Below the pieces are notes generated by a model that saw nothing but the letters and a program-made list of their open reading frames with translations, did not search any database and was not told the DNA's origin. From assembly GCF_014650895.1 (NCBI RefSeq), contig NZ_BMVV01000029.1:34298-98297 (forward strand): a DNA stretch of 64,000 bases. The letters are read 5' to 3'. Below are positions 1 through 9,584 of this stretch, in pieces. Position 1 is the stretch's first letter. The number at the start of each line of letters is the position of its first letter. The stretch is from Streptomyces omiyaensis (lineage in GTDB: Bacteria; Actinomycetota; Actinomycetes; Streptomycetales; Streptomycetaceae). The position numbers and the translations under genes were made by a program.

Positions 1-1742
<1,742 letters not shown>

Positions 1743-1878
1743 GGATTGAATCTTCCTCTTCTGTCCGGGTTCGGGTGTGCTCTTCGGCCAGATCCTGCCC
1801 GAAAGATGCGCAACCTCCCAGGAACGCGCCCCGTCCTACCGGGTGACCGCACACCAAGCGGGGGGTAGAGGGGGAAAT

Positions 1879-2736
1879 GTGTACGAAATAGTGCGCCGCC
1901 ACCTGGGGAAGGTGGTGGCAGGAGCGGCCATGGCGGTCACGGGGACCGCCGTCGCGGTCGCGGTCTCGCTGCCGGGCGCGGCCGGGGCGGACGACGCCCC
2001 CGCCGGACGCGCCGCCGGGACGCCCGGCGCGGCGCGCGGCGCGGCGGACGCCCCGCAGGGCGCCGGCGGCGCCCCGGACGCGGAGGGCACGGGCGGCCGG
2101 GGGGCCGCCGCGCTCGCCCCCGCCACCGTCGCCCCGGCCGCCGCCGAGGGCGAGAAGGGCACCGGCACCGACCCGCTCACCGACGCCGAGCTGGACCGGG
2201 CCCGGAGCCTGGCGCTCGGCCCGGCCGACGCCGCCGCCCGGCAGGACGTCGACGGCGACCGGGGCGCCCCCCAGCACCTCGGCACCGAACTCGCCGACCC
2301 GGTCCCCGGCCGGGAGGGCGACCGCCGCGCGCTCGTCCGCTTCTACGACTACGCCCGCGACGAACTCGTCACCCGGACCGTCGACCTGGCCACCGGCAAG
2401 GTCGAGACCACCGCCGCCCGGCGCGGGGTCCAGCCCTCCGCCCACCCCCAGGAGCTGCGCGCCGCCCTGGAGCTCATCCTCGCGAGCCCGCTCGGCGCGG
2501 GCGTCAGGGAGGACTACCGGGACGCCACCGGGACCGAGCTGAAGGGGCCCGACCAGCTCTGGTTCAACGGCGACGTCTACCGCACCTACAGGGAGAGGAA
2601 CGTCCCCGCGGCGCTCTCCCGCTGCGGCGAGCACCGCTGCGTCCGGCTCGTCACCAAGGTCCGCAACGGCGCCTGGATCGACACCCGGAACCTGATCGTC
2701 GACCTCTCCGCGAGGAACGTCGTCCGCGTCGGCTGA
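1879..2736 (+). CDS. Secreted protein resembling the N2-N3 domains of copper amine oxidase
   Basis: 285 aa. The first ~37 residues form an export signal (RR, then a long Ala/Val stretch ending GAAGA), followed by a low-complexity Ala/Gly/Pro linker to about 95. Residues 99-205 (PLTDAELDRA; RALVRFYDYA; TVDLATGKVET; GVQPSAHPQE) read like the N2 domain of copper amine oxidases. Residues 251-285 (CVRLVTKVRNG; NLIVDLSARNVVRV) read like N3. The next gene, 66 bp downstream on the same strand, encodes the catalytic domain alone, so the pair looks like one split enzyme. The GTG start is chosen for GAGGGGG just upstream. The domain match was made by eye; similar proteins are usually annotated only as Tat-signal proteins. 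Confidence 0.8.
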   Translation: MYEIVRRHLGKVVAGAAMAVTGTAVAVAVSLPGAAGADDAPAGRAAGTPGAARGAADAPQGAGGAPDAEGTGGRGAAALAPATVAPAAAEGEKGTGTDPLTDAELDRARSLALGPADAAARQDVDGDRGAPQHLGTELADPVPGREGDRRALVRFYDYARDELVTRTVDLATGKVETTAARRGVQPSAHPQELRAALELILASPLGAGVREDYRDATGTELKGPDQLWFNGDVYRTYRERNVPAALSRCGEHRCVRLVTKVRNGAWIDTRNLIVDLSARNVVRVG

Positions 2737-2802
2737 CCACCGCCGCCCGCTGTTCCCTTCCCGCCCCCGCCACGGGGCCCACGCACGAAGGAGCACGTCC
2801 GC

Positions 2803-4119
2803 ATGACCGACCTGCACCGCCGGCGAGCCAGGGGGATCCTCGCCGCCCTCGCGGCCACCGCCTTCCTCGGCACCGCCACCGCGGCCGCCGCGCCCGGCGC
2901 CCCGACGCCGCCGACCGTCCCCCGCCCGACCGCCCAGCCCCGCCCGCCCGTCCACGCCGTCTGCTCCTCCGCGTACCGCATCACCCGGACGCTCGACGGC
3001 GGCGCCTCCTGGGACATGTGCTGGCGCTACAGCACCGACGCCGGCCTGATCCTCGACCGGGTCACCTACCGGCCGCCCGGCGGCGCCGCCGTCCGGGTCC
3101 TCACCACCGCCCGGCTCGCCCAGATCCACGTGCCGTACGACGACGGCGGGGCCGAGTACGACGACCTCACCGGCGCCGGCTTCGGCTGGGGACTCCAGGA
3201 CCTCAAGCCCGCCGAGTGCCCCGGCGGCACCCTCTCCACCGTGAAGGTCCCCGAGGTCGGCCAGGTCAAGGGCGTCTGCGCCACCACCCGGGCCCGCGGC
3301 CACGCCTACCGGATGGCCAGCGACTCCGGCGCCGGAGTCCACCAGGCCCAGGCCGAGGACCTGCTCGTCTACACGGTCAACAAGGTCGGCTGGTACGAGT
3401 ACATCTCCGAGTGGCGCTTCTCCTCGGACGGCACCATCGGCGCCAACGTGGGCGCCACCGGCAGCCTCTCGCCGGTCGACTACAACGCCACCGACGGGCG
3501 CGGCTGGCCCCTCGGCAAGGGTGCCCGCGGCTACGCCACCAGCCACGCCCACAACGTCTTCTGGAAGCTCGACTTCGGCCTCGACGGCGGCAGGGACCGC
3601 ATCGAGCAGTACGACTCCGCCGTCACCCCGCCCGTCGGCGACGGCAGCCCCACCGTGAAGACCCGGCGGACCGCCGTCACCAGGGAACTCGCCGGGGACG
3701 CCGCGAACATGCGCTGGTGGCGGGTGGTCAGCGGCACGGGGAAGAACGCCGACGGGCACGCCCGCAGCTACGAGATCGTCCCCGGCCGCACCGACACCCA
3801 CGCCGGCCGCGGCTTCACGCAGCACGACGTCTACTTCACCGAGTCCCGCGCCTGCGAGCAGTACGCCAGCAACAACATCGGCAACTGCGGGGCCGGTGCC
3901 GGTGACAGCGTGGACAAATGGGTCAACGGGGAGACTCTGACCAAACCGTCCGTCTGGGTCAACATCGGGTTCCACCACATCGCCCGGGACGAGGACCAGC
4001 AGCCCATGCCCGTCCACTGGCAGGGCTTCCAGCTCGCCCCCCGGGACGCAACCGCTATGAATCCGCTCACTCCGCCCGATCTCGCCTCCCAGAACGGACA
4101 GCCGCCCACGCAGAGTTGA
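2803..4119 (+). CDS. Secreted copper amine oxidase catalytic domain (truncated, N-terminal domains absent)
   Basis: 438 aa against ~640 for bacterial copper/TPQ amine oxidases, which deaminate primary amines to aldehyde, H2O2 and ammonia. A basic, Ala-rich signal peptide covers about residues 1-30. Only the C-terminal catalytic fold is present. The topaquinone-precursor tyrosine aligns with Tyr198 in GWYEYI. Copper ligands align with His248 and His250 (SHAHN) and His392 (FHHIARDED). A Cys pair (139, 159) matches the conserved disulfide, and an Asp in EYDD (119-121) lies where the catalytic base sits. The residue before the TPQ tyrosine is Trp197, where known enzymes have Asn. AAGGAG precedes the ATG. 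It is probably co-transcribed with the preceding gene. Confidence 0.88.
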   Translation: MTDLHRRRARGILAALAATAFLGTATAAAAPGAPTPPTVPRPTAQPRPPVHAVCSSAYRITRTLDGGASWDMCWRYSTDAGLILDRVTYRPPGGAAVRVLTTARLAQIHVPYDDGGAEYDDLTGAGFGWGLQDLKPAECPGGTLSTVKVPEVGQVKGVCATTRARGHAYRMASDSGAGVHQAQAEDLLVYTVNKVGWYEYISEWRFSSDGTIGANVGATGSLSPVDYNATDGRGWPLGKGARGYATSHAHNVFWKLDFGLDGGRDRIEQYDSAVTPPVGDGSPTVKTRRTAVTRELAGDAANMRWWRVVSGTGKNADGHARSYEIVPGRTDTHAGRGFTQHDVYFTESRACEQYASNNIGNCGAGAGDSVDKWVNGETLTKPSVWVNIGFHHIARDEDQQPMPVHWQGFQLAPRDATAMNPLTPPDLASQNGQPPTQS

Positions 4120-4227
4120 GCAAGCAGCCGACCGATCCTGCTGCACCGCCTCCCGCTCGCGGAGTACCCTTCCTTGATCTTGTCGGAAGAATCGGGACGG
4201 GCGTCCAGAGCAGAAGGCGGTGCGCGG

Positions 4228-5511
4228 GTGAGCTCGGGAGGTCGTGAGCTGCCCCCAGGTGACGCGGGTCACGAGGGGGGACCGGCCGACCCCGGGGAGG
4301 CGCCGCCCGGCGTGGTCCTGCCCCCCGGGGCCGCCGCCCCCGGCGCGGTCCCCGTGGTCCGCCCGGTGGAGATCGGCGCCGAACTCGAATGGGGCGCCGA
4401 GGCCTGGAGCGAGGTCCGCACCCGCGCCCAGCGCGCCGGCCGCGCCTACATCTGGCTCAATCTCGTCGAACAGCGGATGCGGGCCGTCGTCGCCGCCGTC
4501 CTCCGGCCCGTCTACGAACCCGTCCACGGCGACGAGTGGGTCGTCGCCGCCGCCGGCCCGGCCGGCCAGGAATGGGTCCGCCGCGCCGTCGCCGTCCGCG
4601 AGGTCTCCCGCCGCAAGGGCTACCTCCTCGACCCCGCCGACGACAACGTCCTCTCCTTCCTCACCCTGCCCCAGCTCCGCGAGCTGATGGTCCAGCACTG
4701 GCCCTGCTTCGAGCCCTACTTCGACGACCGGCGCGAGGTCGAGCTCGCCCTCGACGAGCTGGAGGTGACCCGCAACGTCGTCTCCCGCAACCGGGCCCTC
4801 TCGCCCACCGTCCTCGCCCAGGCCGAACGGGCCTCCGCCCGCATCCTGGAGATCCTCGGCAGCGGCGCCGGGGTCCCCTCCGCCGACCGGCTGCCCGTCG
4901 ACGCCGTCGAGGACCTCGTCGGCGACCGGTACGCCGACGTCGTCTCCGTCCACCCCGACCGCGTCCGGCTCCAGCGCCAGCTGCCCGCCGAGGACCTCTT
5001 CGGCGGCGCCCGCCGCCTCGACGCCACCGGCATAGGCCTGAACCTCCTCGTGCAGAACTTCTCCGGCCGCCGCATGGTCCGCCTCGCCGAGTCCGGCTGC
5101 CGGATACGGCTCCTCTTCCTCAACCCCGCCAGCAGCGCCGTCAAGCGCCGCGAGCGGGAGCTCGGCATCAAGAAGGGCGAGCTGAGCCGGTCCGTCGAGA
5201 TGAACATCCTGCACATGCGCCGGGTCCGCTCCCGGCTCCGCGACCCCGACGCCTTCCAGATCCACGTCTTCGACGAGACCCCCCGCTTCACCGCCTACCT
5301 CGTCGACGGCGACGGGCCCGACGGCGTCGGCGTCGTCCAGTCCTACCTGCGCAGGGCCCGCGGCATGGAGGCCCCCGTCCTCGTCCTGCGCGGCGGCGGC
5401 CGGACCGTCGTCCGGCACGGCGTCCCCGGCGCCGACGCGGACCACGGACTCTTCGAGACCTACCGGGAGGAGTTCGAGTCCGTGTGGCTCGACTCCCGGC
5501 CCGTGTCCTGA
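4228..5511 (+). CDS. SAV2148-type HEPN domain protein with PLD-like C-terminal domain
   Basis: 427 aa. A Pro/Gly-rich N-terminus (1-45) precedes an alpha-helical Swt1/HEPN-like region starting at YIWLNLVEQRMR (about 74-85). Around 181-192 it reads TRNVVSRNRALS, so the HEPN RNase signature R-x4-H is incomplete: Arg187 is followed by Ser192 where His is expected. The C-terminal third (NLLVQNFSGRRM; CRIRLLFLNPASS; FETYREEFESVWLDSR) resembles degenerate phospholipase-D-like sensor domains. GTG is chosen because the protein then begins SSGGRELPPGD as I recall for this family; an upstream TTG at 4174 is possible. The gene sits 88 bp before a DnaQ-fold exonuclease. Role unknown; an RNA-related or signalling function is inference. 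Confidence 0.85.
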   Translation: MSSGGRELPPGDAGHEGGPADPGEAPPGVVLPPGAAAPGAVPVVRPVEIGAELEWGAEAWSEVRTRAQRAGRAYIWLNLVEQRMRAVVAAVLRPVYEPVHGDEWVVAAAGPAGQEWVRRAVAVREVSRRKGYLLDPADDNVLSFLTLPQLRELMVQHWPCFEPYFDDRREVELALDELEVTRNVVSRNRALSPTVLAQAERASARILEILGSGAGVPSADRLPVDAVEDLVGDRYADVVSVHPDRVRLQRQLPAEDLFGGARRLDATGIGLNLLVQNFSGRRMVRLAESGCRIRLLFLNPASSAVKRRERELGIKKGELSRSVEMNILHMRRVRSRLRDPDAFQIHVFDETPRFTAYLVDGDGPDGVGVVQSYLRRARGMEAPVLVLRGGGRTVVRHGVPGADADHGLFETYREEFESVWLDSRPVS

Positions 5512-5599
5512 CCGCCCCCGGCCGCACCCCGCGGCCGGATTGTCAGAGGCGCGTGCGAGGGTGTGAAGACCACGGGGGAGATCACGTAAGGAGGACCCG

Positions 5600-6325
5600 A
5601 TGGCCTGGCATGGGGAACCACTGGTCGGCTTCGACCTGGAGACGACGGGGACGGACCCGCTCGAATCCCGCATCGTCACCGCGTCGGTCGTCGGCGTCCA
5701 CCGCGGCGCGGTGGTCCGCCAGCGGGACTGGCTCGCCGACCCCGGCGTCCGCATCCCCGAGCAGGCCTCGGCCATCCACGGCATCAGCAGCGAGCGGGCC
5801 GCCGCCGAGGGCCGCCCGGTCCGCGAGGTCGCCGACGAGGTCGCCGAGACCCTGACCGGCTACTGGACCCGGGGCGTCCCCGTCGTCGCCTACAACGCCT
5901 CCTTCGACCTCACCCTGCTCTCCGCCGAGCTGCACCGGCACGGCCTGCCCTCGCTCGCCGAGCGGATGGGCGGCACCGGCATCGGACCCGTCGTCGACCC
6001 GTACACCATCGACCGGGCCGTCGACCGCTACCGGCGCGGCAAGCGCACCCTCGAAGCCGTCTGCGGCGAGTACGGCGTGGAGCTCACCAGCGCCCACCAG
6101 GCCTCCGCCGACGCCCTCGCGGCCGTCCGCGTCGCCGTCGCGATAGCCGAGCGGCACCCGAAGGTCGCCGCCCTCGCCCCGGCCGAGCTGCACGAGCGGC
6201 AGATCGGCTGGTACCGCGCCTGGGCCGAGGACTTCCAGGCCTTCCTGCGCCGCAAGGGCGACCCGGAGGCGGTCGTCGACCCGGTGTGGCCGCTGCGCGG
6301 CGAGCCGGCCGCCGTCACCCCCTGA
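5600..6325 (+). CDS. DnaQ-like 3'-5' exonuclease (DEDDh)
   Basis: 241 aa, a stand-alone exonuclease domain of the DNA polymerase III epsilon type. Exo I is FDLETTGTDP (Asp11, Glu13 region), exo II is YNASFDLTLL, and exo III is HQASADALAA with the His-x4-Asp of the DEDDh class. AAGGAGGA lies 5 nt before the ATG. There is no helicase, UvrC-like or polymerase domain, so it probably trims 3' ends in repair or RNA turnover rather than proofreading. It follows the HEPN/PLD-like gene on the same strand and may share its transcript. Confidence 0.93.
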   Translation: MAWHGEPLVGFDLETTGTDPLESRIVTASVVGVHRGAVVRQRDWLADPGVRIPEQASAIHGISSERAAAEGRPVREVADEVAETLTGYWTRGVPVVAYNASFDLTLLSAELHRHGLPSLAERMGGTGIGPVVDPYTIDRAVDRYRRGKRTLEAVCGEYGVELTSAHQASADALAAVRVAVAIAERHPKVAALAPAELHERQIGWYRAWAEDFQAFLRRKGDPEAVVDPVWPLRGEPAAVTP

Positions 6326-6340
6326 CCGGCGCGCCGCCGG

Positions 6341-7171
6341 TCAGACGTGCTCCTTGAGGAAGCCGAGCAGCAGGTCGTTCACGACCTCCGGCCGGTCCAG
6401 CTGGAGCCAGTGCCCCGCCTCCTCGACCCGCTCGTACCGCCAGGGCCCGCCGACCCGCTCGCCGGTGCCCACCATGGAGCGCTCGGTGAGGAAGCGGTCG
6501 CCCGTCGACCAGACGCCCAGCACCGGCACCGATTCCGGCAGCGGCGGCACCGGGAGCTCCGGGCCGAACTGGACCTCCGCCGGCAGACCCGCCCGGTAGA
6601 CGTTCAGCGCCGCCGTCAGCGCCCCCGGGGCGCGCAGCGGCTCGATCACGGACTCCGCGTCCGGGTGCTCGGCCAGCATCTCGCGCAGCCCGGCGAAGCC
6701 GTCCCGCGACAGCCACTCCTCCGCGAGCCCGGCGAACTGGAACAGCAGCATGTACCAGGACCGCTTCCTCTGCTCCCACCCCGCGTCCCGGATCGCTCCG
6801 ATGTGCCCGACCGAGAGCAGGCTCAGGCTCCGCACCCGCTCCGGCACCACCGACACCAGCCCCTGGGCCACCCCCGAACCCCAGTCGTGGCCCACCAGGT
6901 GGAAGCCGTCCACCTCCAGCCGGGCCAGCAGCTCCAGGAGGTCCCCGACGTGCTTCGCCGGGTGGTACGCCTCCGGGCCGCCCTCCGGACGGTCCGAGCC
7001 GCCGAAGCCGCGCAGGGTCGGGGCGACCGTGCGGAACCCGGCGGCGTTCAGCGCCGGCACCTGACGGCGCCACAGGTGATGGCTGTCGGGGAAGCCGTGG
7101 AGCAGCAGGACCACCGGTCCCTCGCCGCTCACCTCGACGTCCAGCGTCACCTCGGACAGTTCGACCCGCAT
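6341..7171 (-). CDS. Alpha/beta hydrolase (epoxide hydrolase / haloalkane dehalogenase-like)
   Basis: 276 aa from this start. The oxyanion motif LLLHGFPDS lies near residue 20. The nucleophile elbow GHDWGSG carries an Asp nucleophile, as in epoxide hydrolases and haloalkane dehalogenases rather than Ser esterases. A late Asp (WSTGDRFL) and His (EEAGHWLQLD) complete the triad. It is cytosolic with no signal peptide and its substrate is unknown. An earlier ATG at 7213 would add 14 low-complexity residues. Neither start has a strong ribosome site; I prefer the inner ATG because the fold begins at once. It lies downstream of the kinase-like gene on the same strand, probably in one operon, and converges with the exonuclease gene across 15 bp. 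Confidence 0.88.
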   Translation of the reverse strand: MRVELSEVTLDVEVSGEGPVVLLLHGFPDSHHLWRRQVPALNAAGFRTVAPTLRGFGGSDRPEGGPEAYHPAKHVGDLLELLARLEVDGFHLVGHDWGSGVAQGLVSVVPERVRSLSLLSVGHIGAIRDAGWEQRKRSWYMLLFQFAGLAEEWLSRDGFAGLREMLAEHPDAESVIEPLRAPGALTAALNVYRAGLPAEVQFGPELPVPPLPESVPVLGVWSTGDRFLTERSMVGTGERVGGPWRYERVEEAGHWLQLDRPEVVNDLLLGFLKEHV

Positions 7172-7226
7172 CGGCACACCCGTTCCCGTCGTCGCTCCGG
7201 TCGGCGGCACCATGATGGCAGTCCGG

Positions 7227-8084
7227 TCAGAACGGGTACCAGCGCACCTCGGGGTCGTCGTCCCGCAGCGAGGCCACCCGCCGCTCGAACTCGGCCAGCG
7301 CCTTCGGGTTGTGCGGCGCCTGCTGGGCCACCCAGGCGCAGCTCGCGGTCTCCCGCGCCCCGCGCAGCACCGCGCACCCCTCCCACTCCCGCACGTCCCA
7401 GCCGTACGCCTCGGTGAAGGCGTCGTAGGCCGCCGGGTCCAGGCCGTACCGGTCCCGGGAGAGCGCCAGGACCACCAGGTCGTGCTCGCGCAGGTCGCTG
7501 GAGAAGGTCTCCAGGTCCATCAGGACCGGCCCGTCCGGGCCGACCCGGACGTTGCGCGGCAGGGCGTCGCCGTGGATCGGACCCGGCGTCAGGTGCGGGA
7601 CGAGCGCGGCCGCGGCGGGCGCGAAGGCGTCCCGCCGCTCCCGCAGGAAGGCCGCGTCCGCCGGGTCGATCGCCTCCCCGGCCAGCCGCAGCCAGCGCTC
7701 CACCCCGCCGAGCAGCTCGCGCCGGGGCAGCTCCAGGTCCACCGGAACGGGCAGCGCGTGCACCGCCCGCAGCAGCGGCGCCAGATCCCTCGGCTCGGCC
7801 GGCCGGACGGCCTCCGGCAGCGGCTGCCAGAAGGTCAGCGGATGCCCCTCGACCAGCCGGGGCTCCTCCTCCGCGGCCCGCACCGCCGGCACCCCCGCGG
7901 CGGCGAGCCGGCCGGCCAGCGCCACCTCGCGCTCCGCCCGCTCGAACAGCTCGGCGGACCGGCCCACCTTGACGACCACGCCGTCCACGGCGAAGACCGC
8001 GTTCTCGGCCAGCGCCAGCAGCCGCGCCCGCCCGGCCGGCAGCCCCGCGGCGGCCAGGATCTCCCGCGCCCGCGCCTCGTCCAT
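7227..8084 (-). CDS. Aminoglycoside phosphotransferase (APH) family kinase-like protein
   Basis: 285 aa with the small-molecule kinase fold. The catalytic loop is IHGDALPRNV (Brenner motif HGDxxxxN) and the Mg-binding Asp is in LMDLETFSSD. The N-terminal lobe has VVKVG with a candidate ATP-contact Lys. Substrates of this broad family include antibiotics, homoserine, choline and macrolides, and nothing here picks one, so it should not be read as a resistance gene. GGGAGAGA before ATG 8084 decides the start against an in-frame ATG 57 bp upstream. The gap to the next gene upstream (8085-8279) holds an AT-richer patch near 8150-8190, a likely promoter area. Confidence 0.9.
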   Translation of the reverse strand: MDEARAREILAAAGLPAGRARLLALAENAVFAVDGVVVKVGRSAELFERAEREVALAGRLAAAGVPAVRAAEEEPRLVEGHPLTFWQPLPEAVRPAEPRDLAPLLRAVHALPVPVDLELPRRELLGGVERWLRLAGEAIDPADAAFLRERRDAFAPAAAALVPHLTPGPIHGDALPRNVRVGPDGPVLMDLETFSSDLREHDLVVLALSRDRYGLDPAAYDAFTEAYGWDVREWEGCAVLRGARETASCAWVAQQAPHNPKALAEFERRVASLRDDDPEVRWYPF

Positions 8085-8267
8085 CACTCTCTCCCTGCCC
8101 GGTGGTACGTGTGCGCGCCAGTCTCCCATCCCCGGCGGCACGGCCCGGCATTACGAAACCTTGTTCAATAAGTCACAGATGAGTGAAGGGCCTTCCGTTC
8201 CCCGCCGTCGATCGGGAAGGGTTCGCACCAGCCACCGCGCCACCCCCCACGAGGCGCGGTGGCCTCC

Positions 8268-8273
8268 TACGCT
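8268..8273 (+). promoter_or_regulatory. -10 element TACGCT for a leaderless transcript
   Basis: TACGCT fits the actinobacterial -10 consensus TAnnnT and ends 6 nt before ATG 8280. With no ribosome site upstream, transcription probably starts at the A of the start codon. Confidence 0.6.
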
Positions 8274-8279
8274 GGCCGC

Positions 8280-8831
8280 ATGACGACGACGTACGCGCTC
8301 CTCCTCCGCGGCATCAACGTGGGCGGCAGCCGCAAGCTCCCCATGGCCGAGCTGCGCCCCCTCCTCGAAGGCCTCGGCCACGGCGAGGTGCGGACCTACC
8401 TCCAGAGCGGGAACGCCGTCTTCACCACCGGCGGCGGCGCCGGCGAGGACGCGCTCGCGGCGGAGATCGAGGAGGCGATCGAGGCCCGCTTCGGCTTCTC
8501 CTGCGACTGCCTCGTCCGCGACCACGCCTATCTCGCCGCCGTCGCCGAGGCCTGCCCCTTCCCCGCCGGGGAGCTGGAGGGGAAGCAGCTGCACGCCGTC
8601 TACTACTCCGCGCCGGTCACCGCCGACCGCTTCGCCGCCGTCGACGCCGGGGCCTTCGCGCCCGAGGCCTTCGCCCTCGGCGACCGGGTGATGTACCTCC
8701 ACACGCCGGGCGGCCTCGGCCGCTCCAGGCTCGCCGAGGCCGTGCTGCGGCCGTCCCTGAACAAGGGCGTGGTGGCCACCGCCCGCAACTGGAACACGGT
8801 CCGCAAGCTGGTCGGGATGACCGCCGGCTAA
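8280..8831 (+). CDS. DUF1697 family protein
   Basis: 183 aa. The opening TTYALLLRGINVGG is the hallmark of DUF1697, followed by LPMAELR, TYLQSGNAVF and a C-terminal NKGVVATARNWNTV. Function of the family is unknown. The gene looks leaderless: a TACGCT hexamer at 8268-8273 ends 6 nt before the ATG and there is no Shine-Dalgarno sequence. Its TAA overlaps the TAG of the convergent chelatase gene by 2 bp, so both genes end back to back without space for a terminator. Confidence 0.93.
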   Translation: MTTTYALLLRGINVGGSRKLPMAELRPLLEGLGHGEVRTYLQSGNAVFTTGGGAGEDALAAEIEEAIEARFGFSCDCLVRDHAYLAAVAEACPFPAGELEGKQLHAVYYSAPVTADRFAAVDAGAFAPEAFALGDRVMYLHTPGGLGRSRLAEAVLRPSLNKGVVATARNWNTVRKLVGMTAG

Positions 8832-9574
8832 CCGGCCGCGACCGCCACCCGCTCCGGGGCGCGGACCGCCTGCGCGTACCGCTCCACCAGGAGCCGGGCC
8901 AGTTCGGGGGAGGGGCCGAGGACCTCGGCCAGGACGTCCGCGCCGGCCGCGCCGGCCGCGATCCGGTCCGGCAGCCGGCCCGGCGCGATCACGTACGGGG
9001 CCACCGCCACCCGGCGGACGCCCGGCTCGGCGCGCAGCGCCCGTACCGCGTCCTCGGTGCGCGGAAGGGATGCGGAGGCGAACGCGGGTCGCACGGAGCA
9101 CCAACCGGTGTCCCGCAGCTCCCGCGCCGTTTCTGCGATCGCCGCGATCGCCTCCGGGTCGGTGGAGCCCGCCGAGGCCAGGACGACCCCGGTGGTGCTC
9201 CGGTCTCCGGGAGCGAGCCCGGCCTCGTACAGGCGCCGTTCCACCGTCGCGAGGAGCAGCGGGGACGGGCCGAGGACCTCCGCCTGCCGGATCCGCATCC
9301 CGGCCGGCGCGCCGCGCAGGACGGTCGGGATGTCGGCCTTGGCGTGGAAGGCCCGGGTCAGCAGCAGCGGCAGCGCCACCACGTCCCGTACCCCCTCGGC
9401 GGCGAGCCGGTCCAGGACGCCCGCCACCGAGGGCAGGTTGAAGTCCAGGAACGCGGTCTCCACCCGCAGCCCCGGCCGCAGCGCGCCGGCCCGGCGCACC
9501 AGCGCCTGGACGGTCGCCGCGTGCCGCGGATCGCGGCTGCCGTGGGCGATGACGAGGAGCACGGGACGGTTCAC
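8828..9574 (-). CDS. Sirohydrochlorin chelatase (CbiX/SirB type)
   Basis: 248 aa with two related halves. The N-terminal LVIAHGSRDPRHA has the class II chelatase metal-binding His, and a second His lies in LTRAFHAKADIP. The enzyme would insert Fe2+ into sirohydrochlorin to make siroheme (or Co2+ on the cobalamin route). Being last in the sulfur run, whose first enzyme is a siroheme sulfite reductase, favours the siroheme role. The GTG start lies 10 bp after the permease stop, so translation is probably coupled. Confidence 0.88.
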   Translation of the reverse strand: MNRPVLLVIAHGSRDPRHAATVQALVRRAGALRPGLRVETAFLDFNLPSVAGVLDRLAAEGVRDVVALPLLLTRAFHAKADIPTVLRGAPAGMRIRQAEVLGPSPLLLATVERRLYEAGLAPGDRSTTGVVLASAGSTDPEAIAAIAETARELRDTGWCSVRPAFASASLPRTEDAVRALRAEPGVRRVAVAPYVIAPGRLPDRIAAGAAGADVLAEVLGPSPELARLLVERYAQAVRAPERVAVAAG

Positions 9575-9584
9575 GGTCGTCCGC

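Noticed and set aside
2737..2802. Frameshift or sequencing error splitting one amine oxidase gene
   Set aside because: Both genes have own signal peptides, ribosome sites and starts, and the 66 bp between them contain a normal stop and leader.
7227..8084. Antibiotic resistance gene
   Set aside because: The kinase family is broad and there is no resistance or transfer context.
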